7,542 nucleotides of DNA from Chlorobiota bacterium (GCA_013153655.1 JAADEB010000152.1:1-7542), one strand, 5' to 3'; numbered from the stretch's first letter, positions 1 through 5,979 are shown. Program-made: numbers and translations. Notes: a model not told the origin generated them from the letters alone.

Positions 1-426
1 GACAAACTGAAAACCGTTTCGCGCGGATACGCCTCGTTCGACTACCACCAAATCGGGTTCCGTCCGTCCAAACTGGTAAAAGTGGACATCCTGCTCAACG
101 GCCAGCCGGTGGATGCCCTATCGGCCTTGGTTCACCAGGACCGCGCCTACGAAATCGGACGCAAAATGGTGAGCAAACTCAAAGAACTTATTCCGCGCCA
201 GCAATTCGATATTCCCATTCAGGCGGCCATCGGCTCACGCATTATCGCCCGCGAAACCGTCAAGGCTTTGCGCAAAGACGTAACGGCCAAATGTTACGGA
301 GGCGACATTTCGCGTAAACGAAAATTGCTGGAAAAACAGAAGAAAGGTAAAAAACGCATGCGTCAAATCGGTAAGGTGCAAATTCCGCAATCGGCCTTTA
401 TGGCGGTGCTTAAATTGAAGGATTAA
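1..426 (+). CDS. lepA: Elongation factor 4 (LepA), C-terminal part, 5' end outside the window
   Basis: LepA/EF4 is a ribosome-associated translational GTPase of the cytoplasm that acts on elongating or assembling ribosomes. The frame is open from base 1 and gives 141 residues. They match the end of the family: GYASFDY and RPSKLVKVDILLNG from the EF-G-V-like region, then the LepA-specific C-terminal domain with VHQDRAYEIGRKM, IPIQAAIGSRIIARETVKALRKDV, CYGGDISRKRKLLEKQKKGKKRM and the terminal QSAFMAVLK. LepA is normally about 600 residues, so roughly 455 N-terminal residues, including the GTPase domain, lie upstream of the window. A GTG at 82 is an internal valine codon, not a start. The gene converges on the acetyltransferase gene, 17 bp away. 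No convincing terminator is visible in the gap. Confidence 0.97.
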   Translation, partial: DKLKTVSRGYASFDYHQIGFRPSKLVKVDILLNGQPVDALSALVHQDRAYEIGRKMVSKLKELIPRQQFDIPIQAAIGSRIIARETVKALRKDVTAKCYGGDISRKRKLLEKQKKGKKRMRQIGKVQIPQSAFMAVLKLKD

Positions 427-443
427 GCGGTTAGCACACCGGA

Positions 444-905
444 TTAAAATTCCAAATCACAATTGATCCATTCCCCGTCGAGGTCCACCCCCATTTTACG
501 GTAAAATTCAATGGCCGGTGTATTCCATTCCAACACTTGCCAACGAACACGCTTGCAACCGTTTTGACGCGCAAAATCCAGCACACGATTGAGCAAAGCC
601 CTTCCGATACCCCGCCCGCGCCAGGCTTCTTTCACATAAAGGTCATCCAGATAGAGGCTCTTCCCCACCCAAGTGTAATAGGCAAAATAAAACAAAGCCA
701 TCCCTACGATCCGCCCTTCGGAGGTTTGGGCCACAAAGGCCCGGAAATAATCTTTTTCGGCGCGCATTTGCTCCACCGAATTGCGAACACGATGGGGCGC
801 CTTTTCGAACAGTGCCAATTCGCGAATCATTTCCAATAGGGCCGGAAAATCCTCTTCACCGGCCGGACGGATGGTAACGGGAAAAGTTTTTCGGGTTGAA
901 TCCAT
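444..905 (-). CDS. GNAT-family N-acetyltransferase, spermidine/spermine (SSAT)-like
   Basis: Predicted cytoplasmic acetyl-CoA-dependent N-acetyltransferase of 153 residues, a full-length single GNAT domain. The acetyl-CoA pyrophosphate-binding motif is R96-G-R-G-I-G101, preceded by the beta strand YLDDLYV (85-91). The N-terminal ELALFEK (29-35) and the C-terminal block WQVLEWNTPAIEFYRKMG (122-139) are the landmarks of the SSAT-like subgroup (diamine, spermidine or thialysine acetyltransferases). The substrate cannot be told from sequence: a polyamine, a lysine analogue or another small amine all remain possible. It is last in the leftward block, 35 bp after the sigma-factor stop, and probably co-transcribed with it. 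The gap holds a small AT-rich inverted repeat just before the ATG. Sure of the fold and subgroup, unsure of the substrate. Confidence 0.9.
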   Translation of the reverse strand: MDSTRKTFPVTIRPAGEEDFPALLEMIRELALFEKAPHRVRNSVEQMRAEKDYFRAFVAQTSEGRIVGMALFYFAYYTWVGKSLYLDDLYVKEAWRGRGIGRALLNRVLDFARQNGCKRVRWQVLEWNTPAIEFYRKMGVDLDGEWINCDLEF

Positions 906-910
906 ATTCC

Positions 911-927
911 AAAGTTCTAAAAACTTT
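911..927. repeat. 6-bp AT-rich inverted repeat before the GNAT start
   Basis: AAAGTT (911-916) and AACTTT (922-927) form a perfect inverted repeat around a 5-base loop, in the 35-bp gap between the sigma-factor stop and the acetyltransferase ATG. On the leftward transcript the hairpin would sit 5 bases before the ATG. The stem is A/U rich and therefore weak, so an effect on translation is only a possibility. It is not a terminator for the leftward operon, because no T-run follows on that strand. Confidence 0.3.
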
Positions 928-940
928 TTTAAAATTCCTT

Positions 941-1483
941 TTATTTAAAATCGGATAAACCTAACTTTTTTTTGATCTCTTTTACGGCCAAATAATAATG
1001 GGATTTTAGGGCGCCCACCGACAGTCCGGTCAAGTGGGCGATTTCTTCGTATTTCATGCCGGCAAAATATTTCAGGCGAAACACCTCGCGGCGCCTTTCC
1101 GGGAGGCTGTCCACGATTTGTTCCAGTCGAATGAGGATTTCGTCGCCGTTGAACCAAGGGTCGGCACGCAGGTTTTCCGTGAGGCGGCGCAGGAGTTCGG
1201 GGTCGTCGAGGCGGGAGGTTTGGTAGCGGCGGCGAAGGAATTGCAGGCTTTCGTTATGAGCAATGCGGTACATCCAAGTGAAAAGTTCGCTGTCGCCTCT
1301 GAAACTTGTCCAATTGCGGTGAATCTTGATAAAGGTTTCCTGCATGACATCATCCGCATCGGCATGGGTTTTGACAATGGGCCGGATAACGGCATAGAGG
1401 CGTTCACCGTAATGGCGAATAATTAAGCGCATGCGCCGTTCCGGGTCGGTTTCGGCCATAATGTCCCGATCGATTGGATTCAT
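941..1483 (-). CDS. ECF-type RNA polymerase sigma factor
   Basis: A 180-residue sigma-70 family protein of the extracytoplasmic-function group, which directs RNA polymerase to a small set of promoters. Region 2 spans about 20-86, with ADADDVMQETFIKIHRN (41-57; core binding, region 2.1-2.2) and FTWMYRIAHNESLQFLRRR (68-86; -10 recognition, region 2.3-2.4). Region 4 spans about 121-175, starting with SLPERRREVFRLKYF and followed by a helix-turn-helix YEEIAHLTGLSVGALKSHYYLAV (145-167) that reads the -35 side. Regions 1 and 3 are absent, as expected for ECF factors. The SVGALKSHYYLAVKEIKKKL ending is usual in Bacteroidota. It lies 43 bp after cdaA on the same strand, with no clear promoter of its own, so it is probably in that operon. 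No anti-sigma gene is adjacent: the next gene is an acetyltransferase. Starting at M9 would also give a working protein. Confidence 0.93.
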   Translation of the reverse strand: MNPIDRDIMAETDPERRMRLIIRHYGERLYAVIRPIVKTHADADDVMQETFIKIHRNWTSFRGDSELFTWMYRIAHNESLQFLRRRYQTSRLDDPELLRRLTENLRADPWFNGDEILIRLEQIVDSLPERRREVFRLKYFAGMKYEEIAHLTGLSVGALKSHYYLAVKEIKKKLGLSDFK

Positions 1484-1526
1484 AGTTTGTACAGGCTAAT
1501 ATTGGATGCCGCCGGGGCCATAAAGT

Positions 1527-2315
1527 TTAATGGCCTTCCCAAATTCCAAGGTCACGCTTGATTTTGCGCACCAGATCGTCGTAATCTTTGTAGGGGACGA
1601 ATCGGCCGTTGCGGATATAGGAGATTTGACCCGTTTCCTCCGACACCACCAAGGCCGAGGCATCGGTGTTTTTTGTAATACTGACGGCGGCCAAATGGCG
1701 CAATCCGTATTTTTTGGGCAATTTGATTTCCGGCGAAACGGGCAACACCACCCGCGTGGCGGTAATTTTGTTGCCTTCCACCACGATGGCGCCGTCGTGG
1801 AGTGGACTGTTTTTGTAGAAAATACTTTCGATAATGGGTTCGTTGACTTCGATGTTCATCTTGTCGCCCGTGTTTTTCAGGAAATCCAAATTTTGATTAT
1901 GTTTGATGACAATCAATGCACCGTTGCGTTGAATACTCAGGTTCTTGGCAGCATTGACCAAAGCCTCCACATTGGTTTGTGCGCTTTCCTGTTTGCCGAA
2001 TAGTTTGAAATCGGAAAGTACCGCCGAAGGCGAAAATTTCTTGGAACCCAACATCAGCAGAAATTGTCGTATTTCGGGTTGAAATACAATTAACAATACA
2101 ATGACACCCAATCCCAAGAATTTGCCCAATACTTCCGACAACAATGACATATGCAACCATTCCGTAGCTTTCCATATCAGGTAGATAATCCCCAAACCGA
2201 TAAAAATATTGATGGCCACCGTGCCGCGAATGAGTTTGTAGAGATAGTAGAGCAACAACGCAAACAAAACGATGTCCAAAATGTCCCAAAACCGCATGTG
2301 CAACAATTCGTTCAT
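1527..2315 (-). CDS. cdaA: Membrane-bound diadenylate cyclase CdaA (DacA), c-di-AMP synthase
   Basis: Condenses two ATP to cyclic di-AMP at the cytoplasmic face of the inner membrane; in other bacteria this messenger controls potassium and osmolyte balance and the cell wall. The 262-residue length and plan fit the family: three membrane segments (about 12-29, 36-54, 62-79), a linker, then a DisA_N/DAC domain (about 95-250). The nucleotide-binding motif D174-G-A176 sits in SPLHDGAIVVEGN. The second motif, normally RHR, reads R206-H-L208, so its last arginine is leucine. ALVVSEETGQISYIRNG (about 221-237) is the usual C-terminal signature. Its ATG overlaps the stop of the upstream lipoprotein gene (ATGA, 2312-2315), suggesting translational coupling. 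There is no cdaR or glmM next to it, unlike in Firmicutes. Function is well supported; full activity is slightly uncertain because of the RHL change. Confidence 0.95.
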   Translation of the reverse strand: MNELLHMRFWDILDIVLFALLLYYLYKLIRGTVAINIFIGLGIIYLIWKATEWLHMSLLSEVLGKFLGLGVIVLLIVFQPEIRQFLLMLGSKKFSPSAVLSDFKLFGKQESAQTNVEALVNAAKNLSIQRNGALIVIKHNQNLDFLKNTGDKMNIEVNEPIIESIFYKNSPLHDGAIVVEGNKITATRVVLPVSPEIKLPKKYGLRHLAAVSITKNTDASALVVSEETGQISYIRNGRFVPYKDYDDLVRKIKRDLGIWEGH

Positions 2316-3022
2316 GGCTCGATATCTTGGGGATTATACACAAAGAGATAAGGGTCGATCCGGAAAAGCGTACTGTCGGCCAAGGCAAAAAACGAATAGG
2401 CATCGTTGAACCGTTCGTATGAAATATTGTAATCGGCGTTGAGCATCACTTCATAAGGTTTTTTGTCCTTGCTTATGCGGTACAGGTATTCGATAACGGC
2501 CGCCTTGGACCGGGGAAAATCAAAGGAAAGGGTGTCGATAAGGATTTTTTCCGGTTTAATATCGATGTGCAATACGTTTTTTTGCCGGTAGCGGGCCGGA
2601 TATTTTCGAACATAGGAGCGGGAAGTGTAAAAGGGGCTTTTCACTTGCATGCGCGTAAAGTCCGTAAGCGCCATTACGCCCTTCACCGAGTCGATATGGG
2701 AGAGGTAGAGTTTGGTGCCCGGCTTACTGTGGATGGATTTTTTATGGCGTTTCTTGTAGAGTTTTTGCCAGGGGACCACCAGGTTTTTCAGTCGTAGCCG
2801 GCGGTCGATATGAACCACCCAGTGTGTAGTGGTAATGATTTGGCCGTCATGCATATCGGCCACCGTATCGCCGTTCGTGGTTTTCATAAAAATGTAAACT
2901 TGCGAAATATCGTTGATATTCGTTAGGCCGGGATTGTCGTTTACCGGAATTTTGATTTCCGGTTTACGGCACGATAAAACCGAAACCGCCAGCAAGCCCA
3001 TTAAAAGATGTCGAAAATTCAT
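2312..3022 (-). CDS. Predicted lipoprotein of unknown function, coupled to cdaA
   Basis: I do not recognise this family. The 236-residue protein begins with a type II signal peptide: MNFRHLLMGLLAVSVLSC with a positive residue, a hydrophobic core (6-16) and a lipobox VLSC, so C18 would be lipidated. Residues after C18 are RKPEIKIP, without the run of acidic residues that marks surface lipoproteins in Bacteroidota, so a periplasm-facing anchor is more likely. The mature part has no further membrane segment. It has two strongly basic stretches (about 86-104 with YKKRHKK, and about 135-148 with RSYVRKYPARYRQK) and an aromatic, probably beta-rich C-terminus. It is first in the leftward block. Its TGA overlaps the cdaA ATG, which argues for a shared role, possibly as an extracytoplasmic partner of the cyclase (inference). 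It does not resemble YbbR/CdaR repeats by eye. Confidence 0.85.
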   Translation of the reverse strand: MNFRHLLMGLLAVSVLSCRKPEIKIPVNDNPGLTNINDISQVYIFMKTTNGDTVADMHDGQIITTTHWVVHIDRRLRLKNLVVPWQKLYKKRHKKSIHSKPGTKLYLSHIDSVKGVMALTDFTRMQVKSPFYTSRSYVRKYPARYRQKNVLHIDIKPEKILIDTLSFDFPRSKAAVIEYLYRISKDKKPYEVMLNADYNISYERFNDAYSFFALADSTLFRIDPYLFVYNPQDIEP

Positions 3023-3023
3023 T

Positions 3024-3031
3024 TATCTTTG
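3024..3031 (+). promoter_or_regulatory. -7 promoter element for the DUF5606 gene
   Basis: TATCTTTG on the plus strand matches the Bacteroidota -7 consensus TAnnTTTG perfectly and ends 25 bases before the ATG at 3057. The expected start point is about 3037, with a leader near 20 bases. No clear -33 TTG is seen at the usual distance. With the minus-strand copy at 3043-3050 it forms an 8-bp inverted repeat around an 11-base spacer. Confidence 0.5.
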
Positions 3032-3042
3032 GCATTTCCATA

Positions 3043-3050
3043 CAAAGATA
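3043..3050 (-). promoter_or_regulatory. -7 promoter element for the lipoprotein-cdaA-sigma-GNAT block
   Basis: Read on the minus strand this is TATCTTTG, a perfect match to the Bacteroidota -7 consensus TAnnTTTG. It is 20 bases before the lipoprotein ATG (3022), so transcription would begin near 3036 with a leader of about 14 bases. I see no TTG -33 box at the usual 17-23 base distance, so the assignment rests on the -7 match and its position. It faces a second copy on the other strand. Confidence 0.5.
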
Positions 3051-3056
3051 GGTAAA

Positions 3057-3464
3057 ATGAAAACCAACGGAAAATTTTTGGTCATCACCGGCCGTCCCGG
3101 CGTTTACGAAGCCAAGGGACAAAGCAAATCGGGTCTGTTGGCCCGGCATATCGAAACCGGAAAAACCGTATTGGCCTCTCCTTTTACGGTGTCGTTTCTG
3201 GACGATATCGTGGTATATACCGAGGACGACAAAGTTTCGCTTCCGCAAGTGCTGCTAAACATCCGCAAAGCCGGAGCCGGGAAGATTCCTTCGTCCAAGG
3301 CATCTTCCGAAGAACTCAAATCTTTTTTTGCCGTTATCGTTCCCGGCTACGATGCCGACCGTTTTTACCCTTCACACATGAAAAAAATCCTCCAATGGCA
3401 CGGCATTTTGGAACGTACCGGACGCCTGGACGAATTATCAAAGCAAGAAAAGAAAAATTCTTAA
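3057..3464 (+). CDS. DUF5606-family protein
   Basis: A soluble 135-residue protein with no signal peptide or membrane segment. By recall it matches DUF5606, a family of unknown function confined to Bacteroidota. The family marks are the N-terminal ITGRPGVYEAKGQSKSGLLA (10-29), the central DDIVVYTEDDKVSLPQVL (49-66), and the C-terminal half with SSEELKSFFAVIVPGYDADR (83-102) and the helix KKILQWHGIL (109-118). The frame is open back to 2913, but I choose ATG 3057: family proteins start just before the ITGRPG-like strand, a -7 element lies at 3024-3031, and a longer product would run far into the divergent lipoprotein gene. The tail (128-135) is lysine rich. It is transcribed alone; the next rightward gene is 346 bp away. 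The role is unknown. Confidence 0.88.
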   Translation: MKTNGKFLVITGRPGVYEAKGQSKSGLLARHIETGKTVLASPFTVSFLDDIVVYTEDDKVSLPQVLLNIRKAGAGKIPSSKASSEELKSFFAVIVPGYDADRFYPSHMKKILQWHGILERTGRLDELSKQEKKNS

Positions 3465-3810
3465 CACATAGCTAAACGGACCGAAGTTTTTTACCGCTTA
3501 TATGTTCGATATAATCGGTATGACGGTTCAATTTGATATTTTCTACACATTCGGCAAAAACTTACATGCTAAACATTTATTCAGCATAGGCATACCGGCA
3601 CCATCGTCCGAAAACCCTAATCCACCCTCTTATAACACGGGATACATTTCTTCGAGAGATTCAGAAAAATCCGGTCCGAAATCCTTCCCTGCGGTTCATT
3701 AATTTAACTGTTAACATAAACCATTCCGGCATTCCTCACCCACTACGTCATATTTTTTTTGATATTTTTTCATTATTCTTGCATATTCATTTTAACAAAA
3801 TCAGCAGCCC
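3465..3810. other. 346-bp AT-rich intergenic region upstream of the HerA-like gene
   Basis: No gene is supported here. An open frame at 3502-3702 (66 codons) has no recognisable domain, no promoter or ribosome site, and a composition like the surrounding non-coding DNA. Visible items are a 5-bp inverted repeat ATGCT/AGCAT (3566-3570, 3583-3587), a T-rich tract (3751-3780), and two imperfect -7 matches, TATGTTCG (3501-3508) and TATTCTTG (3774-3781). The latter is 29 bases before the ATPase ATG and may be its promoter, but has no -33 TTG at a proper distance. A long leader, a small RNA or remains of a lost gene are all possible. Confidence 0.5.
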
Positions 3811-5343
3811 ATGCAGGACGAGCGAAAACAATCATTTATCGACACCATTCAAAAAGGCTATACTTTTGAGGACGAATCCTTTATCATAGGCGGCGCCATG
3901 CTCGACGGCGAGACCATTCCCGGTCTGTTTGTCCGTGTTCCGCTCAAAACCATGAACCGCCACGGACTTATTGCCGGTGCCACCGGTACGGGTAAGACCA
4001 AATCCTTGCAAGTAATTGCCGAACAATTGTCGGATATGGGTGTGCCGGTCTTGCTGATGGACATCAAAGGCGACCTGTCGGGTCTGGCCAAACCCAGTCC
4101 CGGGCATCCCAAAATCGACGAGAGGATGGAAAAAATCGGCCTGCCTTTTACGCCCAAAGGCTATCCCGTGGAATTCTTTTCGCTCACCGGCAAGGAAGGT
4201 ATTCCTCTGCGTGCCACCGTTTCGGAATTCGGTCCCATTCTGATGTCGCGCATCCTGGATCTCAACGACACCCAAAGCGGCATTATGGCCGTACTGTTCA
4301 AATATGCCGACGACACGGAATTGCCCCTGGTGGATTTAAAGGACATGAAAGAACTCATGCGCTGGGTGATGGGTCCCGGCCGCAAGGAATTCCAGGAAAC
4401 CTACGGACGCGTATCTTCGGCATCCATGGGTGCCATCTTGCGCAAAATCGTGGAATTGGAACAACAGGGTGCCGACGTGTTTTTCGGTGAACCTTCCTTG
4501 GAAATCGACGACCTGATGCGCGTGGACGACGAAGGCCGCGGCATCATCAATATCATCCGCCTGACCGACATTCAGGACAAACCCAAGCTTTTTTCCACCT
4601 TTATGCTCCAACTCCTGGCCGAGCTTTACGCCAAAATGCCCGAACAAGGCGATACGGGCCGTCCCGAATTGGTGTTCTTCATCGATGAAGCCCATTTGAT
4701 TTTTAAAAATGCCACCCCGGTATTGCTCGAAGAAATCGAAACCATCGTCAAATTGATTCGTTCCAAAGGAATCGGCATTTATTTCGTCACCCAAAATCCC
4801 CGCGATATTCCCGACGCGGTGCTTTCCCAGTTGGGTATGAAAGTACAACACGCTCTTCGTGCTTTTACGGCCAAGGACCGGAAAAACATCAAACTAACGG
4901 CCGAAAACTTTCCGCTGAGTCCCTTTTACAAACCCGACAAATTGCTCCTGAACCTGGGAATCGGCGAGGCTTTATTTACCGCCCTGGGACGCAAGGGACG
5001 TCCCACACCGCTGGTACAGGTGATGATGCGGGCTCCCCAAAGCCGTATGGATGTGCTCACCCCATCGGAACTCAACGAAATTTTACATAAATCCACCTTG
5101 CGCCGCAAATATGCCAAACCGGTGGATAAGGAAAGCGCGTACGAGATTTTGAAAGAAAAAATCAAACGCGCTCAAAAAGAAATCGAAGCGGAAAAAGAGA
5201 AAAAGAAAAAATCCCGGTCGCGACGCGAAAAAAGCACATTCGAAAAAATCGTCAGCAGTTCCGTGGGTCGCACCATTATTCGCGAGGTAACGCGCTCGCT
5301 GCTGGGTGTGTTGGGAATAGGTTATCGCAGGCGGCGATACTAA
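3811..5343 (+). CDS. HerA-like P-loop ATPase, DUF853 family (YjgR type)
   Basis: A 510-residue cytoplasmic ATPase of the FtsK/HerA superfamily, the full size for DUF853 proteins such as E. coli YjgR. A short N-terminal strand domain (about 18-45) precedes the Walker A loop GATGTGKT (56-63). LLMDIKGDLSGL (81-92) follows, then Walker B FFIDEAH (289-295) with catalytic E293. A sensor-like FVTQNP (325-330) and HALRAFT with R350, a candidate arginine finger, come next. A charged, lysine-rich coiled coil (about 441-472) leads into the family-typical tail FEKIVSSSVGRTIIREV and a basic end YRRRRY. By relation to HerA it should form a ring motor that may move along DNA, but the physiological role of DUF853 is not known. 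No NurA nuclease is beside it, and it appears to be monocistronic. It converges on the small membrane protein gene with 6 bp between stops. Confidence 0.93.
   Translation: MQDERKQSFIDTIQKGYTFEDESFIIGGAMLDGETIPGLFVRVPLKTMNRHGLIAGATGTGKTKSLQVIAEQLSDMGVPVLLMDIKGDLSGLAKPSPGHPKIDERMEKIGLPFTPKGYPVEFFSLTGKEGIPLRATVSEFGPILMSRILDLNDTQSGIMAVLFKYADDTELPLVDLKDMKELMRWVMGPGRKEFQETYGRVSSASMGAILRKIVELEQQGADVFFGEPSLEIDDLMRVDDEGRGIINIIRLTDIQDKPKLFSTFMLQLLAELYAKMPEQGDTGRPELVFFIDEAHLIFKNATPVLLEEIETIVKLIRSKGIGIYFVTQNPRDIPDAVLSQLGMKVQHALRAFTAKDRKNIKLTAENFPLSPFYKPDKLLLNLGIGEALFTALGRKGRPTPLVQVMMRAPQSRMDVLTPSELNEILHKSTLRRKYAKPVDKESAYEILKEKIKRAQKEIEAEKEKKKKSRSRREKSTFEKIVSSSVGRTIIREVTRSLLGVLGIGYRRRRY
5323..5339. repeat. 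6-bp inverted repeat at the end of the ATPase gene
   Basis: TATCGC (5323-5328) and GCGATA (5334-5339) form a perfect inverted repeat with a 5-base loop, covering the last codons of the ATPase gene and facing the convergent gene that ends at 5350. It could be a weak bidirectional stop or pause structure for the two converging transcripts. No T-run follows on either strand, so I do not call it an intrinsic terminator. Confidence 0.25.
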
Positions 5344-5349
5344 GGCCGC

Positions 5350-5763
5350 TCAGGCATTCATGGCCATAATAAAAACAAAAACCGTCAAGAAAAGGCTCCA
5401 CATAATTTCCCGGTAGGTGGCCAAGCTTAACGGCTGCCTTTGTGATACCCTAAACCGGAAGAAAAAGAAAATCATATAGACCGTTAAGACCAATCCCACA
5501 CCCGTTTTCAGGAAGCGTGAAGGCCGGTAAAGACCCCAAACTACCGCGGCCAACCCTATGGCCACCAACAAGTAAGCGCTCGCCGTTAAACCGTTTTGCG
5601 AATCCTTGCTCCAAGCTTCCAAGGCCTTGGGATAAATAAAGTACCCAGCCGCCACCGCCAACATTAGAGCCGCCGTCCAAAGAGGCAAAACATTATGCCG
5701 CGCCAAAAAAATCGCCACAAGCGAAACGAGCAACCAAAGATGTTCCTTCCCTATATTTTTCAT
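5350..5763 (-). CDS. Small multi-pass membrane protein of unknown function
   Basis: I do not recognise the family. Starting at ATG 5763 it has 137 residues and about five hydrophobic segments (around 9-21, 26-44, 60-79, 86-104, 118-135), with short charged loops such as KALEAWSKDSQNG (46-58) and RFRVSQRQP (103-111). It should sit in the inner membrane. The frame is open further upstream, with ATGs at 5796 and 5871. I prefer 5763 because it overlaps the stop of the upstream 57-codon gene as ATGA, a standard coupling arrangement, and because the longer forms add a non-hydrophobic, poorly structured leader read out of frame across that gene. It has no enzyme motif, and a transporter or signalling role cannot be argued from sequence. 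It is second in a two-gene leftward unit. Confidence 0.75.
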   Translation of the reverse strand: MKNIGKEHLWLLVSLVAIFLARHNVLPLWTAALMLAVAAGYFIYPKALEAWSKDSQNGLTASAYLLVAIGLAAVVWGLYRPSRFLKTGVGLVLTVYMIFFFFRFRVSQRQPLSLATYREIMWSLFLTVFVFIMAMNA

Positions 5764-5933
5764 GATTCGGAATTTACGGATGAAAATTTTTCCCATAAGG
5801 TTTCTATTATAAACACAGCCGCCACTATCAACACCAAGCCCTGCCACAAGGCACATGAAAACCATCGACATAAAAAGGTGACGATCAACACCGTTAGAAA
5901 TATTCTTACGAAACCCAAAAAAGCGTGTCTCAT
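5760..5933 (-). CDS. 57-residue two-helix membrane protein, coupled to the next gene
   Basis: A short gene found by reading the minus strand upstream of the 137-residue membrane protein. It encodes 57 residues, starting MRHAFLGFVRIFLTVLIVTF and ending SSVNSES. Two hydrophobic segments (about 4-21 and 29-43) are separated by CRWFSCALWQG. The positive residues (R2, H3, R10) lie at the start and the charged E44/E48/K49 after the second helix, which suggests a helical hairpin in the inner membrane. Support for it being real: its TGA (5762-5760) overlaps the next gene's ATG (5763-5761) as ATGA; a perfect TAATTTTG -7 element lies 46 bases upstream; and it fills a stretch that would otherwise be an oddly long leader. 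The family is unknown. It might be an accessory subunit of its neighbour. Confidence 0.6.
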   Translation of the reverse strand: MRHAFLGFVRIFLTVLIVTFLCRWFSCALWQGLVLIVAAVFIIETLWEKFSSVNSES

Positions 5934-5979
5934 AACGGAATTTTGTATTTTACCTTTACCGGTTATTAAATTTTCTATC

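Noticed and set aside
427..443. Possible bidirectional terminator between lepA and the acetyltransferase gene
   Set aside because: Only a 4-bp CGGT/ACCG stem is visible and no T-run follows, which is too weak to call.
1034..1426. Long plus-strand frame opposite the sigma factor
   Set aside because: It is antisense to a clear ECF sigma factor and shows no domain; it is a by-product of that gene's codon pattern.
2913..3056. N-terminal extension of the DUF5606 protein
   Set aside because: It would read antisense through the lipoprotein signal peptide and across both promoters. The family starts at the ITGRPG-like strand, which ATG 3057 supplies.
3450..3462. AAGAA/TTCTT inverted repeat at the end of the DUF5606 gene
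   Set aside because: A 5-bp A/T stem with a 3-base loop and no following T-run arises easily by chance in a lysine-rich 3' end.
3502..3702. A 66-codon open frame on the plus strand
   Set aside because: It has no domain, signal, ribosome site or good promoter, and its residue make-up looks like translated intergenic DNA.
5350..5871. A 173-residue form of the small membrane protein starting at 5871
   Set aside because: Its extra 36 residues are not hydrophobic, run out of frame across the 57-residue membrane protein gene, and ignore the ATGA junction at 5760-5763. ATG 5763 explains the layout better.
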